Shown piece by piece: positions 37,095 to 48,439 of a DNA stretch of 64,000 bases; position 1 is the first letter of the stretch; each line of letters opens with the position of its first letter. The DNA is from Neurospora intermedia (taxonomy: Eukaryota > Ascomycota > Sordariomycetes > Sordariales > Sordariaceae): NCBI GenBank assembly GCA_037102815.1, contig BTPP01000011.1, positions 620,001 through 684,000 of the forward strand, written 5' to 3'. The position numbers and the translations under genes were made by a program. The notes beneath the pieces were generated by a model. It was given only the letters and a program-made list of their open reading frames with translations, was not told where the DNA came from and did not search any database.

Positions 37095-37400
37095 ATGTCG
37101 TACTACGCCTCGGTCACAGAGAGTTTAAGAGGACACAATCAGTCACCCGCCACACCCGCAACCTCGCATCCAATATCCTCTCACAGGCACTCGTCGATCC
37201 CATCTGATAGTCATGAGGAGAGTGCTGATGGACGAGAATGATTTCGCGGATACGAAGAGTCGAAGCACTGTCAAGGCGTCGCAATCCTTGACCTGGCCAT
37301 AGAGGGACTCCAACCCAACGACGAGAACAACATCCGAACTATGCGTCTAGATAATGAGGACATGGCGCGGACACTGAATGATATCATCAAAGTTTATTAG
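37095..37400 (+). pseudogene. possible pseudogene fragment with one in-frame stop
   Basis: From ATG 37095 (MSYYASVTESLRGHNQSP) the frame is open for 48 codons, meets TGA at 37239, then continues open for 52 codons with protein-like texture (AILDLAIEGLQPND, EDMARTLNDII) to a TAG at 37398. The amino-acid texture on both sides suggests one ancestral reading frame. No homolog is recognised. Other frames around it also show scattered coding-like pieces. It may be a decayed host gene or the end of a larger one. Confidence 0.3.
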
Positions 37401-38778
37401 CAGGCGATTGTTTTCTGGCTACCGGTATGGCAGGCAAAACTCTGAGCCTCGATAGTAAGGATTCAGAGCCGTCACTAGTCCATCGCCTGTCACAGACGAA
37501 AGCTCGAATTTTGGGGATTATTCAGTTTGATTTGATTGGTAGCAAGGTATGTACGTTCCCTTTAATTTCAAGCTATATCTTACACCGAGTTTACGATCGA
37601 AGAGATGTCGATACAGTATTCTGCGATGAGTGTGTCCAGTCACAGTTGGTACCCATTTGCAACTCGGTCAGTGGAAGTTGCGCTTGAGACCTGAGGATAT
37701 GCTCCTGCCCGGGCGTGGGCAGCCAGTTCGATAAGATAACAATCACGCGGATAAGACTACATTCTGTACCAATAAAAGGCAGTAGCTGCCGGCCGTTTGT
37801 CCAACCATACTTTCCGTCATGCCCGCGTCCACCTGCCGTTGCTCAACTTGACCTCATTTCCTTGACCGATCGCCAGTTCTTTCCTCAAAACATCTCATTG
37901 CATGGCAGCTACGGAGGCTGAAACTGCAAATACCAACCAACGAGAGACATCGAATCCCTCCGATTGCCAGGGGCACTCACTCACCTTCATTAATTCTAAG
38001 TGCACTGCGCTCTTACAGCGAGGTGGAGAGGCAAGTGCGCCCTCACACCCAACATCCAAGCCAGTCGACAACATCTCCCTCAACACTTCGACGCAATAGT
38101 CCGAATGGACTGCCACAAGTGGAATCTTTCCCCAACTCGGATCCCCTAGAGGTAGTGCTCTGTTGCCTCAGCTTGAATTGGGTTGATGTTTTCAAGAATT
38201 ACACGCCGATTCATTCTTTGTACGTCATGGGAGCTATGCATCGCCAAGCCAAGACTCCCAATCCGCGGCGGCAAATTCATGGCCTCATGGGGTAACCTCT
38301 CCGTCGGGAAACACCGTCAAGGAACCCGCTCCGCAGTTCCGCGTTTAAATGGAGTACTGATGCTCGGCTAAGGTAGCATTCCTGTCTTCTTGGATGGTTC
38401 ACGTCCCGGGATATCAGCCACTTGCCATCATCGATTGCACCCGGACACTCAGAACTTGTTCTTCGGGGCCCAGATCTGCCCCTCGCTACCGGCCATGATA
38501 CTCGGGATCTGCTGTACCCCAGACATCCTCAATCACCAACTCGGATTATCGCTACAACCCAGCGCAACCATCTCTACGTTTATACCTGCGCTCAGCACCG
38601 TGTTTCTTGCTTTTCCATGGCCAACCTGCCGTCTTGGGGAAACGTTTGTCATGATTTCGAGCGCCAGAAACCGCCAATGTTTGAGCCACCCGGCTGCCCA
38701 CATATCCAGGATATGTGCCCGGTCCTGGAGAGGTGCTGGGTAATTAGAATCGATGCCATGGATGGATGGGTTTCCTAG
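37401..38778. other. intergenic upstream of endoglucanase gene
   Basis: No supported gene. Frames up to 118 codons at 38,390-38,780 lack motifs. A GGCTAA hexamer at 38,365-38,370 fits the core of the XlnR/XLR-type xylanase regulator site, and a CCCCAG near 38,517 fits the reverse of a CreA/CRE-1 type SYGGRG site. Both are short and may be chance. Confidence 0.4.
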
Positions 38779-38784
38779 TATAAG
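38779..38784 (+). promoter_or_regulatory. TATA-like box of endoglucanase gene
   Basis: TATAAG lies 75-80 bases upstream of the chosen start at 38859, a normal spacing for a highly expressed secreted-enzyme gene in filamentous fungi. Confidence 0.5.
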
Positions 38785-38858
38785 AAGGCTGCTGGGACCC
38801 TTTGTCTTCTACCCAAACTCCGACATCGAGCTTCTACACTTCAGACACGATCCACATC

Positions 38859-39793
38859 ATGCGCTCCTCCACTATTCTCCAAACCGGGCTAGTGGCCGCT
38901 CTTCCCTTCGCCGCTCAGGCTGCTTCCGGATCCGGCCAGTCCACCAGATATTGGGACTGCTGCAAACCATCCTGCTCCTGGTCCGGCAAGGCTTCTGTTA
39001 ACCGACCCGTCCTCGCTTGCGACGCAAACAACAACCCCCTGAGTGACGCCAGTGTCAAGTCTGGATGTGATGGCGGTTCTGCATACACCTGTGCCAACAA
39101 CTCACCATGGGCGGTAAACGACCAGCTCTCATACGGCTTTGCTGCCACGAAACTCAGCGGTGGAACCGAGTCATCTTGGTGCTGTGCCTGTTATGCGTGA
39201 GTCTTGCTTCAACTTTTGGGTATCCTTCGATGGCTAATTCATACTGCAGCCTTACCTTCACTTCGGGCCCTGTTGCTGGCAAAACCTTGGTCGTTCAGTC
39301 TACCAGTACCGGCGGTGATCTCGGCTCCAACCACTTCGATATCAACATGCCCGGCGGCGGCGTCGGCCTGTTTGATGGATGTACACGACAGTTCGGCGGT
39401 CTCCCCGGCGCTCAATATGGCGGCATCAGCTCCCGCAGCCAGTGCGACTCATTCCCTGCCGCTCTCAAGCCTGGTTGCCAGTGGCGCTTCGACTGGTTCC
39501 AGAACGCCGACAACCCCAACTTCACCTTCAAGCAGGTCCAATGCCCTTCCGAGCTTACCTCCCGCACCGGCTGCAAGCGAAACGACGACTCTCAATTCCC
39601 TGTCTTCACTCCGCCCTCTGGTGGAGGCACCAACCCCTCTACTCCGACGACCCCTCCCTCTTCAGGCGGCGGTTCCGGATGTACGGCGGATAAATACGCT
39701 CAATGTGGCGGCTCGGGGTGGTCTGGCTGCACTAACTGCCCGTCTGGATCGACCTGCAAGACTATCAACGATTATTACCATCAGTGTGCCTGA
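38859..39793 (+). CDS. secreted endoglucanase, GH45 with C-terminal CBM1
   Basis: Exon 1 is 38859..39196 and exon 2 is 39250..39793 across a 53-base intron (GTGAGT...CTGCAG), giving 293 residues. Residues 1-21 are a signal peptide. The GH45 catalytic block [14 protein letters not shown] holds the first catalytic aspartate (D33). The second lies in [17 protein letters not shown] (D143). A linker rich in G, S, T and P precedes a carbohydrate-binding module of family 1 (about residues 256-293, CGGSGWSGC and a final QCA). The enzyme cuts internal beta-1,4-glucan bonds of cellulose outside the cell. It is full-length and intact. Cellulose-responsive control is expected from the family, not shown. 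Confidence 0.95.
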
Positions 39794-41171
39794 ATGGTGC
39801 CAGATGGTATGCTGTGTGACCATGCCTCGAGGCAAGAGTTGGGACGGTCTAAGAGTAATCGGTAGACAGCACTACCTTCCAGTACAATTTGACATTGTGA
39901 TGGGCATTGTTCCCTCACACATACTTCAATTCATTTCATCATGATTATGCTATCACACTCTGTCCGTATCCAAGTCAAGCTGTAGGCTCGGAGTGTAGGC
40001 GGGCTTACATTGTCATCGACGACACTTGCGAATGCCGGTTAAGGTTCCGTACTTGCGTGCCATTAACCAGTCATGCATTGCGCACAGAGGGCAGGTTTGC
40101 CGTCATACTTTGTAAACCGAGCATCGAGTGACCTGCAGCTATCTTCGTACAATTACATTCCGAGACTCAGTCTACTACCTCTGTCACCTCTGTGTCGGAG
40201 GTAGGAGAATTTTGTACCTTGCCATGATGTGGCTTCCTACCTCAAGGGAATGCAGACCATCACCCTCAAGGCATCAATCGGGTCAGTATCTCGCCCCTTC
40301 CGCGACTTTTTGGCTCCACGCATGATAGTGGAACCGACAGGGCAAGTGCTCTGGGCAAGATTGGGTTCACTGAGGCATCACGATGGTCTTTGGGAAGCTG
40401 AGGTGCTTGCGTGCGGTGGGATGAATGATGATTGGGGTACAAGACAAGCGCGACCAAACGGGACCTAGGAGAGGGAAACACTAGTAGGTGGGAGCTCTCA
40501 TTGATCTCTCCTCGTCCCTCTTCAGTTATTCACACTTCCATCCTGCTTTCCGTCATCTTCTCACTGCCACCCATGCTTTGTCGCCCAACCCCGGGGCACT
40601 TTGACGACAAACCAACCTGTTTAGTTGTCTCCATGAACCCGTCACTACCACCATGTCACCTCCACTCTAGCTGGCTTTGTTGCTGCTGCTTTCCATTTAC
40701 GTAGCCTTTCTTGCCAGGTATGTAGGCACCTCCCAGCATCACTTCAGTTCGCCTGTTCAAGGCCTACATTCACTTAGTATGCCAATGGGAGGAAGACCTT
40801 TTCTGTCAACGATAGTAGATTCCATTTCTTATGGGAGAAATTCTAATCTAGAGCAGACTGTCCAGGAACCCAGAGTCCCATGCGGCCCAAAGCGTGCGTC
40901 CACACATGAATGCCAGACTTTGCCGCTCCTGAGAGCCTACTGACTATCATCTCCTTTTCCGCAGAAGCGCTTCACAGTCCACCAAAACCCATTTTGACCC
41001 TATATTCCAAACAAAGTGCCCCATCCCCATTTTTTGGTGTTGATGACGAGGTCCAAGTCACAGATGCGTACCGTCAGGGGCTGGAACATTTCATGTTAGC
41101 CATCCCTACCATCCGTCGCTGGTTTGGAGGAAAACTCACCACTTCATATCACACCCATCACCGCCACTTGC
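39794..41171. other. intergenic, no gene seen
   Basis: These 1.4 kb lie between the 3' ends of the endoglucanase (plus) and the secreted cysteine-rich protein (minus). Open frames are below 95 codons and carry no motif. I see no RNA gene or repeat. Confidence 0.45.
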
Positions 41172-41537
41172 TTAGAAGTGGGTGGGGATAGGAATCTTAG
41201 CCCTCTCGACAATGGTGAGAGCAACGCCATCGACCGTGGCAATCTTGATGCCGTCTTCGACGACAACATCGGTGTCGGCAGCAACCGCGCGCTTGTGTGG
41301 GTAGTCGCAGTCCGAGGTTTGAGAGCCTCTGCTCTTGCAGCAGGTACGGAAGTTAGACAAGTGCTCGGAGATGGAGCTGGCGGCGCAGTCGTTGCCGTTG
41401 CGCCAGCTGCCGTGCTGTTGGTCGCAGCATGAGTGGGAAGCGCCCGAGTCGACGCCGCCGCCGAACGCAAGGCACTTGCAGGCCTCAGCGCCGGCGAAGA
41501 AGGCAATGGCCGAAAGAAGGACGGTGGAGAACTGCAT
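41172..41537 (-). CDS. small secreted cysteine-rich protein (121 aa)
   Basis: A single exon from ATG 41537 to stop at 41172. Residues 1-19 form a signal peptide (MQFSTVLLSAIAFFAGAEA). The mature part has eight cysteines, C20, C22, C37-C38, C51, C66-C67 and C77, in the order C-x-C, CC, C, CC, C. This is not the hydrophobin order. Key segments are CKCLAFGGGVDSGASHSCC and NDCAASSISEHLSNFRTCC. A dibasic KR at residues 82-83 could be a Kex2 cutting site before an acidic tail. A strong TATA box is upstream. Similar small proteins occur widely in ascomycetes; the function is not known, and effector or cell-surface roles are only guesses. Confidence 0.8.
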   Translation of the reverse strand: MQFSTVLLSAIAFFAGAEACKCLAFGGGVDSGASHSCCDQQHGSWRNGNDCAASSISEHLSNFRTCCKSRGSQTSDCDYPHKRAVAADTDVVVEDGIKIATVDGVALTIVERAKIPIPTHF

Positions 41538-41661
41538 TTTGATGGTGGTGGTTGGTAAGGGGCTTGGGTTGGGCTGTTGTGATGTTGTTTTGAGGGTAAG
41601 AGAAAATGTGATGGTTGTGTTGGTGATGATTTGGGTGGACGACAGAAGGAGGAAGGGAGAG

Positions 41662-41669
41662 CTTTTATA
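41662..41669 (-). promoter_or_regulatory. TATA box of secreted cysteine-rich protein gene
   Basis: On the minus strand the sequence reads TATAAAAG, about 125 bases upstream of the ATG at 41537. It is followed by a pyrimidine-rich, CAA-rich leader, as is usual for strongly expressed small secreted proteins. Confidence 0.6.
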
Positions 41670-43792
41670 TCTGATTCTTTCTTCAAGTTCTTCATACTCC
41701 TTGCCCTTCTTTTCGTCGATGTTCCCCTCCTATTCCTCTTTCTCGCCGCCCCACACCTCGTCTTCCTACTCTTCTGCCTTCTTCTCCTCCTCCGCCTCCT
41801 CCTCGATGTCACAAACCGTGCTGACAGACGTGCTCATCCAGCTCCAGACCTACAAGCATCATGATCCTAATGACATCAAGTCCGAACTTCATGGTACGTG
41901 AATTACCAATCACATCTCTGGCTATGTGAGGTTCTGCTCTCTGCCTGTTCATGCATGGCCTGCCAATTTGTGGAGATGGAACTGTTGTCTGAAGCTGACA
42001 GCCGATTACCACTCTCGACTTGCAACGTAGTGGTCAGCAAATGTCAATCAAATGATGAACCACGCAAGTAGGGAACGGAGTTTTCAACATTTACGGATTT
42101 TGAGCTATCCGGCACAGTAGTTTCGTGCCCCACTCTCTGTAGGAGAGCGGGGATGGGCGAGAAAACCACACTATACCCACGTAACGGGCATTCTCGCAGG
42201 TCCCTCTGACGCTCTAGGGCGAAAGGCAACCCAGATACACGATTCTCAAATATCTCTGCAATCACTCCCTGGCAAGTTTGTATTCTAATCAACAGCCTGT
42301 ACGGATTGTTCCTTGCCAGATACGTTGACAGTTCAGTGGCCGCTGTGCATCCCTCTTGTCTGCCTTCACTAAATCATCATCTGGGGCTTTGCCAGCTGGG
42401 CTAGCAACGTGGATTCCGATCCTTGCCAGCAATGGAACCATTCAAGAGCTGCTCATCATGGGTAGGGCATTAGAGCTTACACTTGCTACTTTCGCTACCT
42501 TCCATGCGGGGTTTCGATCAGGTCATTTCACGGTGGCAAACCAAGCAACTTTATTAATCAATGGCTGTAGGGCGTGTCGGTGCCGCTGTCTATATGAGGC
42601 TTTCTTGTCTGGATCTCGGATCGAGGTAGGCGAAGTGGTATCCATAACATAAGGTGCCGTTCACTAACATTCCTTTGCCAATCCTAACAGGCTGCAAGTG
42701 GTTGAGATACTAACCGGTCAGCTGTTTAAACACCCTTGTCGAGATGGTGAAAAGTAGGGACCGCGGACTCGGACAGCATTTGCGGATCTTGCAGGCCTTT
42801 ATAACGGAAGATCCGATCCTTTGATGACACGGAAACCCACAACAGCCGAACGAAACCGGCATAAGTGCTGACGGGCGTAAGCAACGGTCGTACACTACAT
42901 GTGCCACGACATGTGTCAACGGCGGTAAAAATTCGGCCCGGCCCTGGTCAAAAAGCTTTGCGCTGCAATGCATCGCTATGGCTTACACTTTTCACACAAC
43001 CGTGCCACAGACCCCTGTGTTCCTCAAAAGAACACTACATTAGTGTGTGATTTCCCCACATCCTCGAGATTTAGGTTGGTTGGCAGGGCTGGATGGTTAC
43101 TTGGTGGCTCTGGGCGGTTCGCCAAAATCCGGTAAGGCATCATGAATCCGAGATCCTGAAACCGCCACTTTGAAGCTGCCATGAACGCCTCGCCCTTAGG
43201 ATTCTTGATGTGTAGAATTTCGACGCCAAGCTTTACCGAGGCACCTTGATGGCCTCCTCATATTCTGGATCTGTAAAGTGAGACTTTCTTCCCATTTACA
43301 ACTCCGTTTCTCAGACCAATGGACTGACAGAATGAAGCACATGTCCGAGGATCAAACAAGAAGCTCACGATGCGCTGTCCGAACTGTCGTTTTTTGCGCA
43401 GCGAGAGGACGAACCCGAGGAAAGCGAGAATGAAGTGAAGTTGCGGCACAGCCAAGCCGGCACTGCAAAACTGGGGAGGGCAAGGGATGTTGGCCAATGG
43501 GAATGGCGGCCATGGGGTGTTGCCAATGCTACCTCATCGTCCCGCAACTAAAGGGGTACCGCCCCGTTTTGGAATGGAGGCTGTGCTACTACTGGCTCGG
43601 CATCACAAGTTTAGGCTCCCGCCCGGCTGTCCCTTGCTCGTCAGCGTCAACGTTCAGTTTGACAAAGATGTCTTTTCCATCTGTCGAATTCCCATCTATC
43701 CGACCTCTTGATCTTCATTAACATCACATCTTCTACCTGCGCAGTACATATCACCAGCGCGTATTACACATGAGCAAAGGCATCACATAGCG
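41670..43792. other. intergenic, no gene seen
   Basis: A TTC/CTC-rich stretch at 41,680-41,810 gives false open frames on both strands. The rest shows frames below 100 codons without motifs. The last 300 bases should carry the promoter of the GT90 gene. I see no RNA gene. Confidence 0.45.
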
Positions 43793-46503
43793 ATGGATCC
43801 CCGTGCCAGTGGTCAGCCCCATCCACCTGCCCTGACGGTGGCAGCCGCTGTAGCTCTCACATGCCTCGTTCAGTACCTGGCTTCTAGAGCTACAGAGTAT
43901 GAACTCCCCTCGGAAGCTGTGTGTTGGATGATAATCCCATTTCTCTTCAGGCTACAAACCAAGCCCTCGACATATGTGACACAGTTGGGGAATGTGACCG
44001 CTGGCAGAAAGCCGACTGGGTCACTATGGCTTTCGGGCACAGCGGTCTGTATTGCTGCTCTCAGTTTCTGTAAAGCAGAGTTTGGTGCCGTTGTCTGTTG
44101 GTTTGTAAGCCCTCCCGGTTGATGCGGTCCCTTTCACGGCTACTTGTCTCCCGCCCTCTGCTCACACCACATCTTCAATAGCCACTTGCAACACCGTTGC
44201 TTCTCAAGGCTCAAGAACATTTCCAATTACGGACTGGAGCTTCAAGGTATGGGACTGCCAAGGAAGGAGCCTTGCCTCACTCGATCCTCAATACGTTCTG
44301 GGGATCACTTCTGGCAGCTGCAGTGGCCGTGTACGGCTTGGCAGCATGGGACGTCAAGGCAGCTGCCATGGGGGTGATACCGTTTGCGGTTCTCGTCGGC
44401 CTCTTTTTCTCATTGATGTCCCAAATAGGAAAGCAAGGTCGCTTGAATACATTCCATCTTGAAATGGAAGATATCATTAAACCTCTCTCCTTGCGGATCC
44501 TGGGTTTCCTCATCGTCCTGCAGTTTGTCGACAGCTGGGCGTCTGGTTTCCCCAGCATAGATGGTGTGTGGACTGTCTTCCTGGGAGTAGCAAAGGCCTT
44601 TTCGTGGTATTTCGCTGTTCAAAGTGTACGCTAGTCCTTGCTAACCCCTGACTGATTTGTTTGCAGTGGCGATTGACGCTGACATTGTTTATAGACGAGA
44701 TATACGCCGGAGTCATGGCGAATCGTCACGGTGCTCGCCACCTTTGGCTTGGTAGCAACTCGTAACCCATACACACAGCCTTCAGACATCCAAGCCCTTG
44801 CGAACGTTGTCGCTTCGCTTGTTGCACTGGGTCAGAGCATCAGCATGCTGCCGAAGCACACAGAACAGCGAGCCCTACTCTGGAGCTTTGCGCTTGTTCC
44901 CCTCTTCCCTTACCTGGCCAATCTGGTTGCCATCAGAGCCGCAGAGTCTGCAGCACAGCGGCTTGCTTCTCAACACCCCGGCCAACATCCGGTAGCCCAG
45001 CTAATGGAGAAGGCAAAAGCAGACTTCAGCAGCATGCTGTCCAGACAGTCAAAGACCTTCGAGGCTGCTGTTGAGGAGTACAAGCGTCGATACAAGGTTG
45101 AGCCACCACCGGGGTTCCGGGGCTGGTACGACTTTGCCGTGAAGAGCCAGTCTCCAATCATCGATGACTTTGATACCATTTACCACTCAGTATCGCCTTT
45201 CTGGAAATTTAGCGGCCAAGAGGTGATGGGTCTCATGAACGAGGCTTATTTCGCGCGGTACAGCGAGTTATGGCTGTGTACCTTTCACGGCGTGACCGCA
45301 AAGACTGAGTGTCGGCATCCGTACCGCACCTTCGACAGACATCTTACCCTTTTGTTTAATACGGTGTTGGGTGATCTGGCGGGGGTTCTTCCTGACATCA
45401 AGTTCGTTGTCAATCACCTTGACGAGCCACGGGTGGTGCTTCCGCGTATTTCAAACCCCGACGGCTGGCGCTTTTCTCTTATGGATATGTCTCATAAACC
45501 AATTTGGAAGGAATTGAATGGTCCCTGTTCCTCTTCCTCCTCCGAACCTAACGATACCACCAACGTCATCGACACCTTTGGTCTCCCCTTTGTCACATCC
45601 ACGGCTTCCTCCCTTGACATCTGCGCCAATCCTTCCTACGCCAACACCTACGGCCTCTTCACCTCCCCCGTCTCCATGCGCTTGTTCATGGGGCTCGTCC
45701 CCGTCCTCTCCACAGGTGCACCATCCACCATGTCCGACATCCTCTACCCCTCCGCCGCCTACATTGAATCCGGTTTCATCTACGATCCCACCCGCGACAT
45801 CCCCTGGGAGCAAAAGTCCAACAACCTCTACTGGGCCGGCTCCACAACCGGCGGGTACTCTTCCGACTCTTCCTCCTCCGCTACTTCACAATGGAAGTCC
45901 TTCCACCGCCAACGCTTCGTCTCCCTCGCCCAAAACCTCAATCGCCAACGGCACACTTACCTCCGCTCCCTTAACGGCGCCATCACCCGCGTCACTTCCC
46001 CTTTTCTCAACAGCCGCCTCTTCTCCGTCTTCTTCACCCGCTTCCAATTCTGCTCGCCTGCCTCCTGCCGCGCCCAACGCTCCTTCTTCCGCACCAAGTC
46101 CTATGCCGATAAGGACGAAGCCCTTTCGTCTCGCTTGGTCTTTGATCTCGACGGTAACGGCATTTCGGGACGGTATTACAAGCTTTTGGCGTCCAATAGT
46201 GCCGTGCTCAAGCAGACTTTGCTGAGGGAGTGGCATGATGATCGGCTGGTGCCGTGGGTGCATTATTTCCCGGTGAGTATGGGGATGGAGGAGGTACCGG
46301 AGTTGGTGATGTATTTGACGAGTACGGAGGAGGGGAGGCAGAAGGCGAGGGAGGTGGCGGAGGGGGGGAAGGAGTGGTGGGGAAAGGCGTTGAGGGAGAG
46401 GGATATGGGGGTTTATTTGTATCGGTTGTTGTTGGAGGTGGGGAGGTTGCAGGATGTGAGGAGGGGGGAGGGGGAGCCGCGGGTGGTGATGGGGGGTGAG
46501 TAA
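43793..46503 (+). CDS. CAP10-domain glycosyltransferase, GT90 family (membrane protein)
   Basis: Three exons, 43793..44104, 44182..44625 and 44695..46503, with in-frame GT-AG introns, give 854 residues. The first 330 residues contain several hydrophobic segments, so the N-terminal part is multi-pass. The catalytic CAP10 region begins at about residue 395 (GWYDFAVKSQSPIIDDFD). It includes WRFSLMDMSHKP, the YIESGFIYDPTRDIPWEQK block, the WAGSTTGGYS block, LVFDLDGNGISGRYY and the C-terminal WVHYFPVSMGMEEV. GT90 enzymes include fungal capsule xylosyltransferases (CAP10/CXT1) and animal POGLUT; they usually act in the Golgi. The sugar and acceptor here are unknown. Codon use is very C-rich between 45,500 and 46,100. 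Confidence 0.9.
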
Positions 46504-46825
46504 GGCATGAGAGGTTGTGTTGTGGTGTGTAGGTGGGTGGGTATGTCAGGTGGGTTATCTTCGTGGAAGGTTGAATCAGGTCTTGGATAGAATAGCCGTG
46601 ACCACTTTGAGTAGGCAGTGATGGACCTGACGGTCTGTTCTGTTGTGTTTGGATAGGAAGGCATGAGCTAGTGGGTTGGTCATACAACCATTTGGGTCTT
46701 GGATATGTCAATTTTGTATGACCGCGTCGCGACTTGAAGCGTTCAGAGACACTGCAGTACATTACGCGTGCTGCATGCTACACGCTCTGCACATTTTTCC
46801 AATTTCCGAAACCCATTCGCAAGTA
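46504..46825. other. intergenic 3' of GT90 gene
   Basis: This is the 3' flank of the glycosyltransferase gene. Minus-strand frames over the gene end are rich in P, S and T because of the GA-rich coding strand and are shadows. I see nothing else. Confidence 0.45.
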
Positions 46826-47088
46826 CAGTAGAAACTCGGTCGATCAGCAACCGCCAATCTCCTCTTTGAGCGCCAGGCAGGGCATATGTTGGCACCCCGT
46901 AAGCCAGCATATGCCAGCAGATGTGTCCGTCCAGTTAGTAAACACTCGAGGACATCGCTCACCACTGTTAACTTGCGTGCGTTTGGGTGTACAGAATTGG
47001 AATTGGGCTGCTTGTCCTGTACAAGCATATGCCCTGCCCGGCGCTCAAAGAGGAGATTGACGGTTGCCAATGGACCGGGTTTCTACGG
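46826..47088. mobile_element. 263-bp MITE, pogo/Fot1-like, TA target site
   Basis: The ends are near-perfect inverted repeats of about 60 bases: CAGTAGAAACTCGGTCGATC on the left (from 46,826) and the reverse complement of CCGTAGAAACCCGGTCCATT on the right (to 47,088). The arms run inward through CTCCTCTTTGAGCGCC to GGCATATG. A TA dinucleotide flanks each side (46,824-46,825 and 47,089-47,090), as in Tc1-mariner and pogo elements. The CAGTAGAAAC-type end is usual for pogo/Fot1-like elements. The internal 140 bases code for nothing, so it is a non-autonomous element. Arms are well preserved, so insertion may be fairly recent. Confidence 0.85.
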
Positions 47089-47221
47089 TACTTTCCTTGG
47101 TCATAAGCCACGCAGGCAAGAAAATTGGCCTCCAGCATGTGTGAAAGCACCGGACTTCCGGAGCCTTTGGCGTTTATGCACTGCATTTATTCCCACACAA
47201 CCTGACTTCTTTGCATTCATC

Positions 47222-48439
47222 ATGCCTGGGCAGAAACATTTCCCTGAAATTCCTACTAAGTAGTTCAAGTTTGTCCAGGCCTTGGCCTTCCTCGATATCC
47301 CTGATCCTGATTTCGCCTTCCATGAAATTTCCAACCGCCAGTTTGTCGACTCTGCTTCCGACTACGGCTCCTCCTTCCCTCTTGGAGATGTGATTTCGGA
47401 CAGACCCCAGTCGTCGTCTCACGATCTTCTCGGATCACCAGCCCCATCCGGAACCACACATCCCGAAGCATACTCCTCACCTCGCGGCCCTCACAACAAT
47501 CCCCCATCTCTAACACCTACCTATTCCATCGCCATCACAAGGCTCACAGCCATGCCTCAGCATACCTTTCGCAATGCCTTCAAACTCCTCAAAACGAAGC
47601 AGCAGAAATGGAAGCGATCCCTCCGAAACAAGCTCGCTTGGCTCAAGACCAAGCACAACTCGCACGACCTAGACACCATCATGCCCAAACCCGAAGGCTA
47701 TCCCATTGCCACCATCCGCGCTACCAGACGATTCCCAATTGATGACTTTTCCGATTCCGAAGAAGATCTCGCTGCTGAGTCGTCGTCGCCGTCGCCGCTT
47801 GACGGATCAAATAGCAGCAACGAATCAACTAGCAGCAACGGATCAACTAGCAGCAAAGTGTACGACGTGCCTCACTCTGCCTCATGTCAGACTCGGAACT
47901 CTTCGGGTTCGACTTCGACTTCGACTTCGGCTTCGACCTCCCAGGTCTTAGTCTCTGCGACATCATCACTAGGGACAGACACAGAGACACAGACAGAGAT
48001 AGATCATAGCGATGTGTCCGCCCCGGAAATTTTGAGCACCAGCGATGTCCGATCTGGCATGGGTGGGTTCAGTTCTTTTAGAAAAAGTACCTGCACGGCT
48101 TCGACAAGGGACAGTTATGTTACTGCTGTTAGTTACTTGGATTCAGCTGCAGACGGAGACAAAGACGAAGACGAAGAAGAAGACGAAGCCGGAGACAACG
48201 AAGACGGGGACGAATATGAACACGAAGATGAAAACGAAGATGAAGACGAAGACGCAACCAAAGATGAAGCCGAATATGAACACGAAGATGAAAATGATCC
48301 CGATCCCGGACCCGGACTCAATAGCGACGAAAGCATTCAGTCAAATACCTCCGATACATCTATTTTCGAATCTGAATCACAGGACTCGCAGTCGGATACA
48401 TATACGACTTCGGCGTCGTCATTAAGTTGCACTTGTTAG
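47222..48439 (+). CDS. acidic low-complexity hypothetical protein with a stop in its N-terminal frame
   Basis: From ATG 47222 (MPGQKHFPEIPTK) the frame meets TAG at 47261 and then stays open to 48439 with continuous protein texture (FKFVQALAFLDIPDPDFAFH). No intron can remove the stop. If translation starts downstream, the first ATG is at 47552 and gives 295 residues. That part has a basic region (FKLLKTKQQKWKRSLRNKL), serine/asparagine repeats, a long aspartate/glutamate-rich run (residues about 195-260 of the short form) with an internal EYEHEDEN duplication, and a C-terminal serine-rich tail. No family is recognised. It may be a recently broken gene or one with a downstream start. The MITE ends 133 bases upstream. 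Confidence 0.5.

Noticed and set aside
41172-41537. Hydrophobin call for the secreted eight-cysteine protein
   Set aside because: The cysteine order is C-x-C, CC, C, CC, C rather than C, CC, C, C, CC, C.
45518-46225. 235-codon plus-strand frame rich in P, S and T
   Set aside because: It is an alternate frame of the C-rich part of the GT90 gene.
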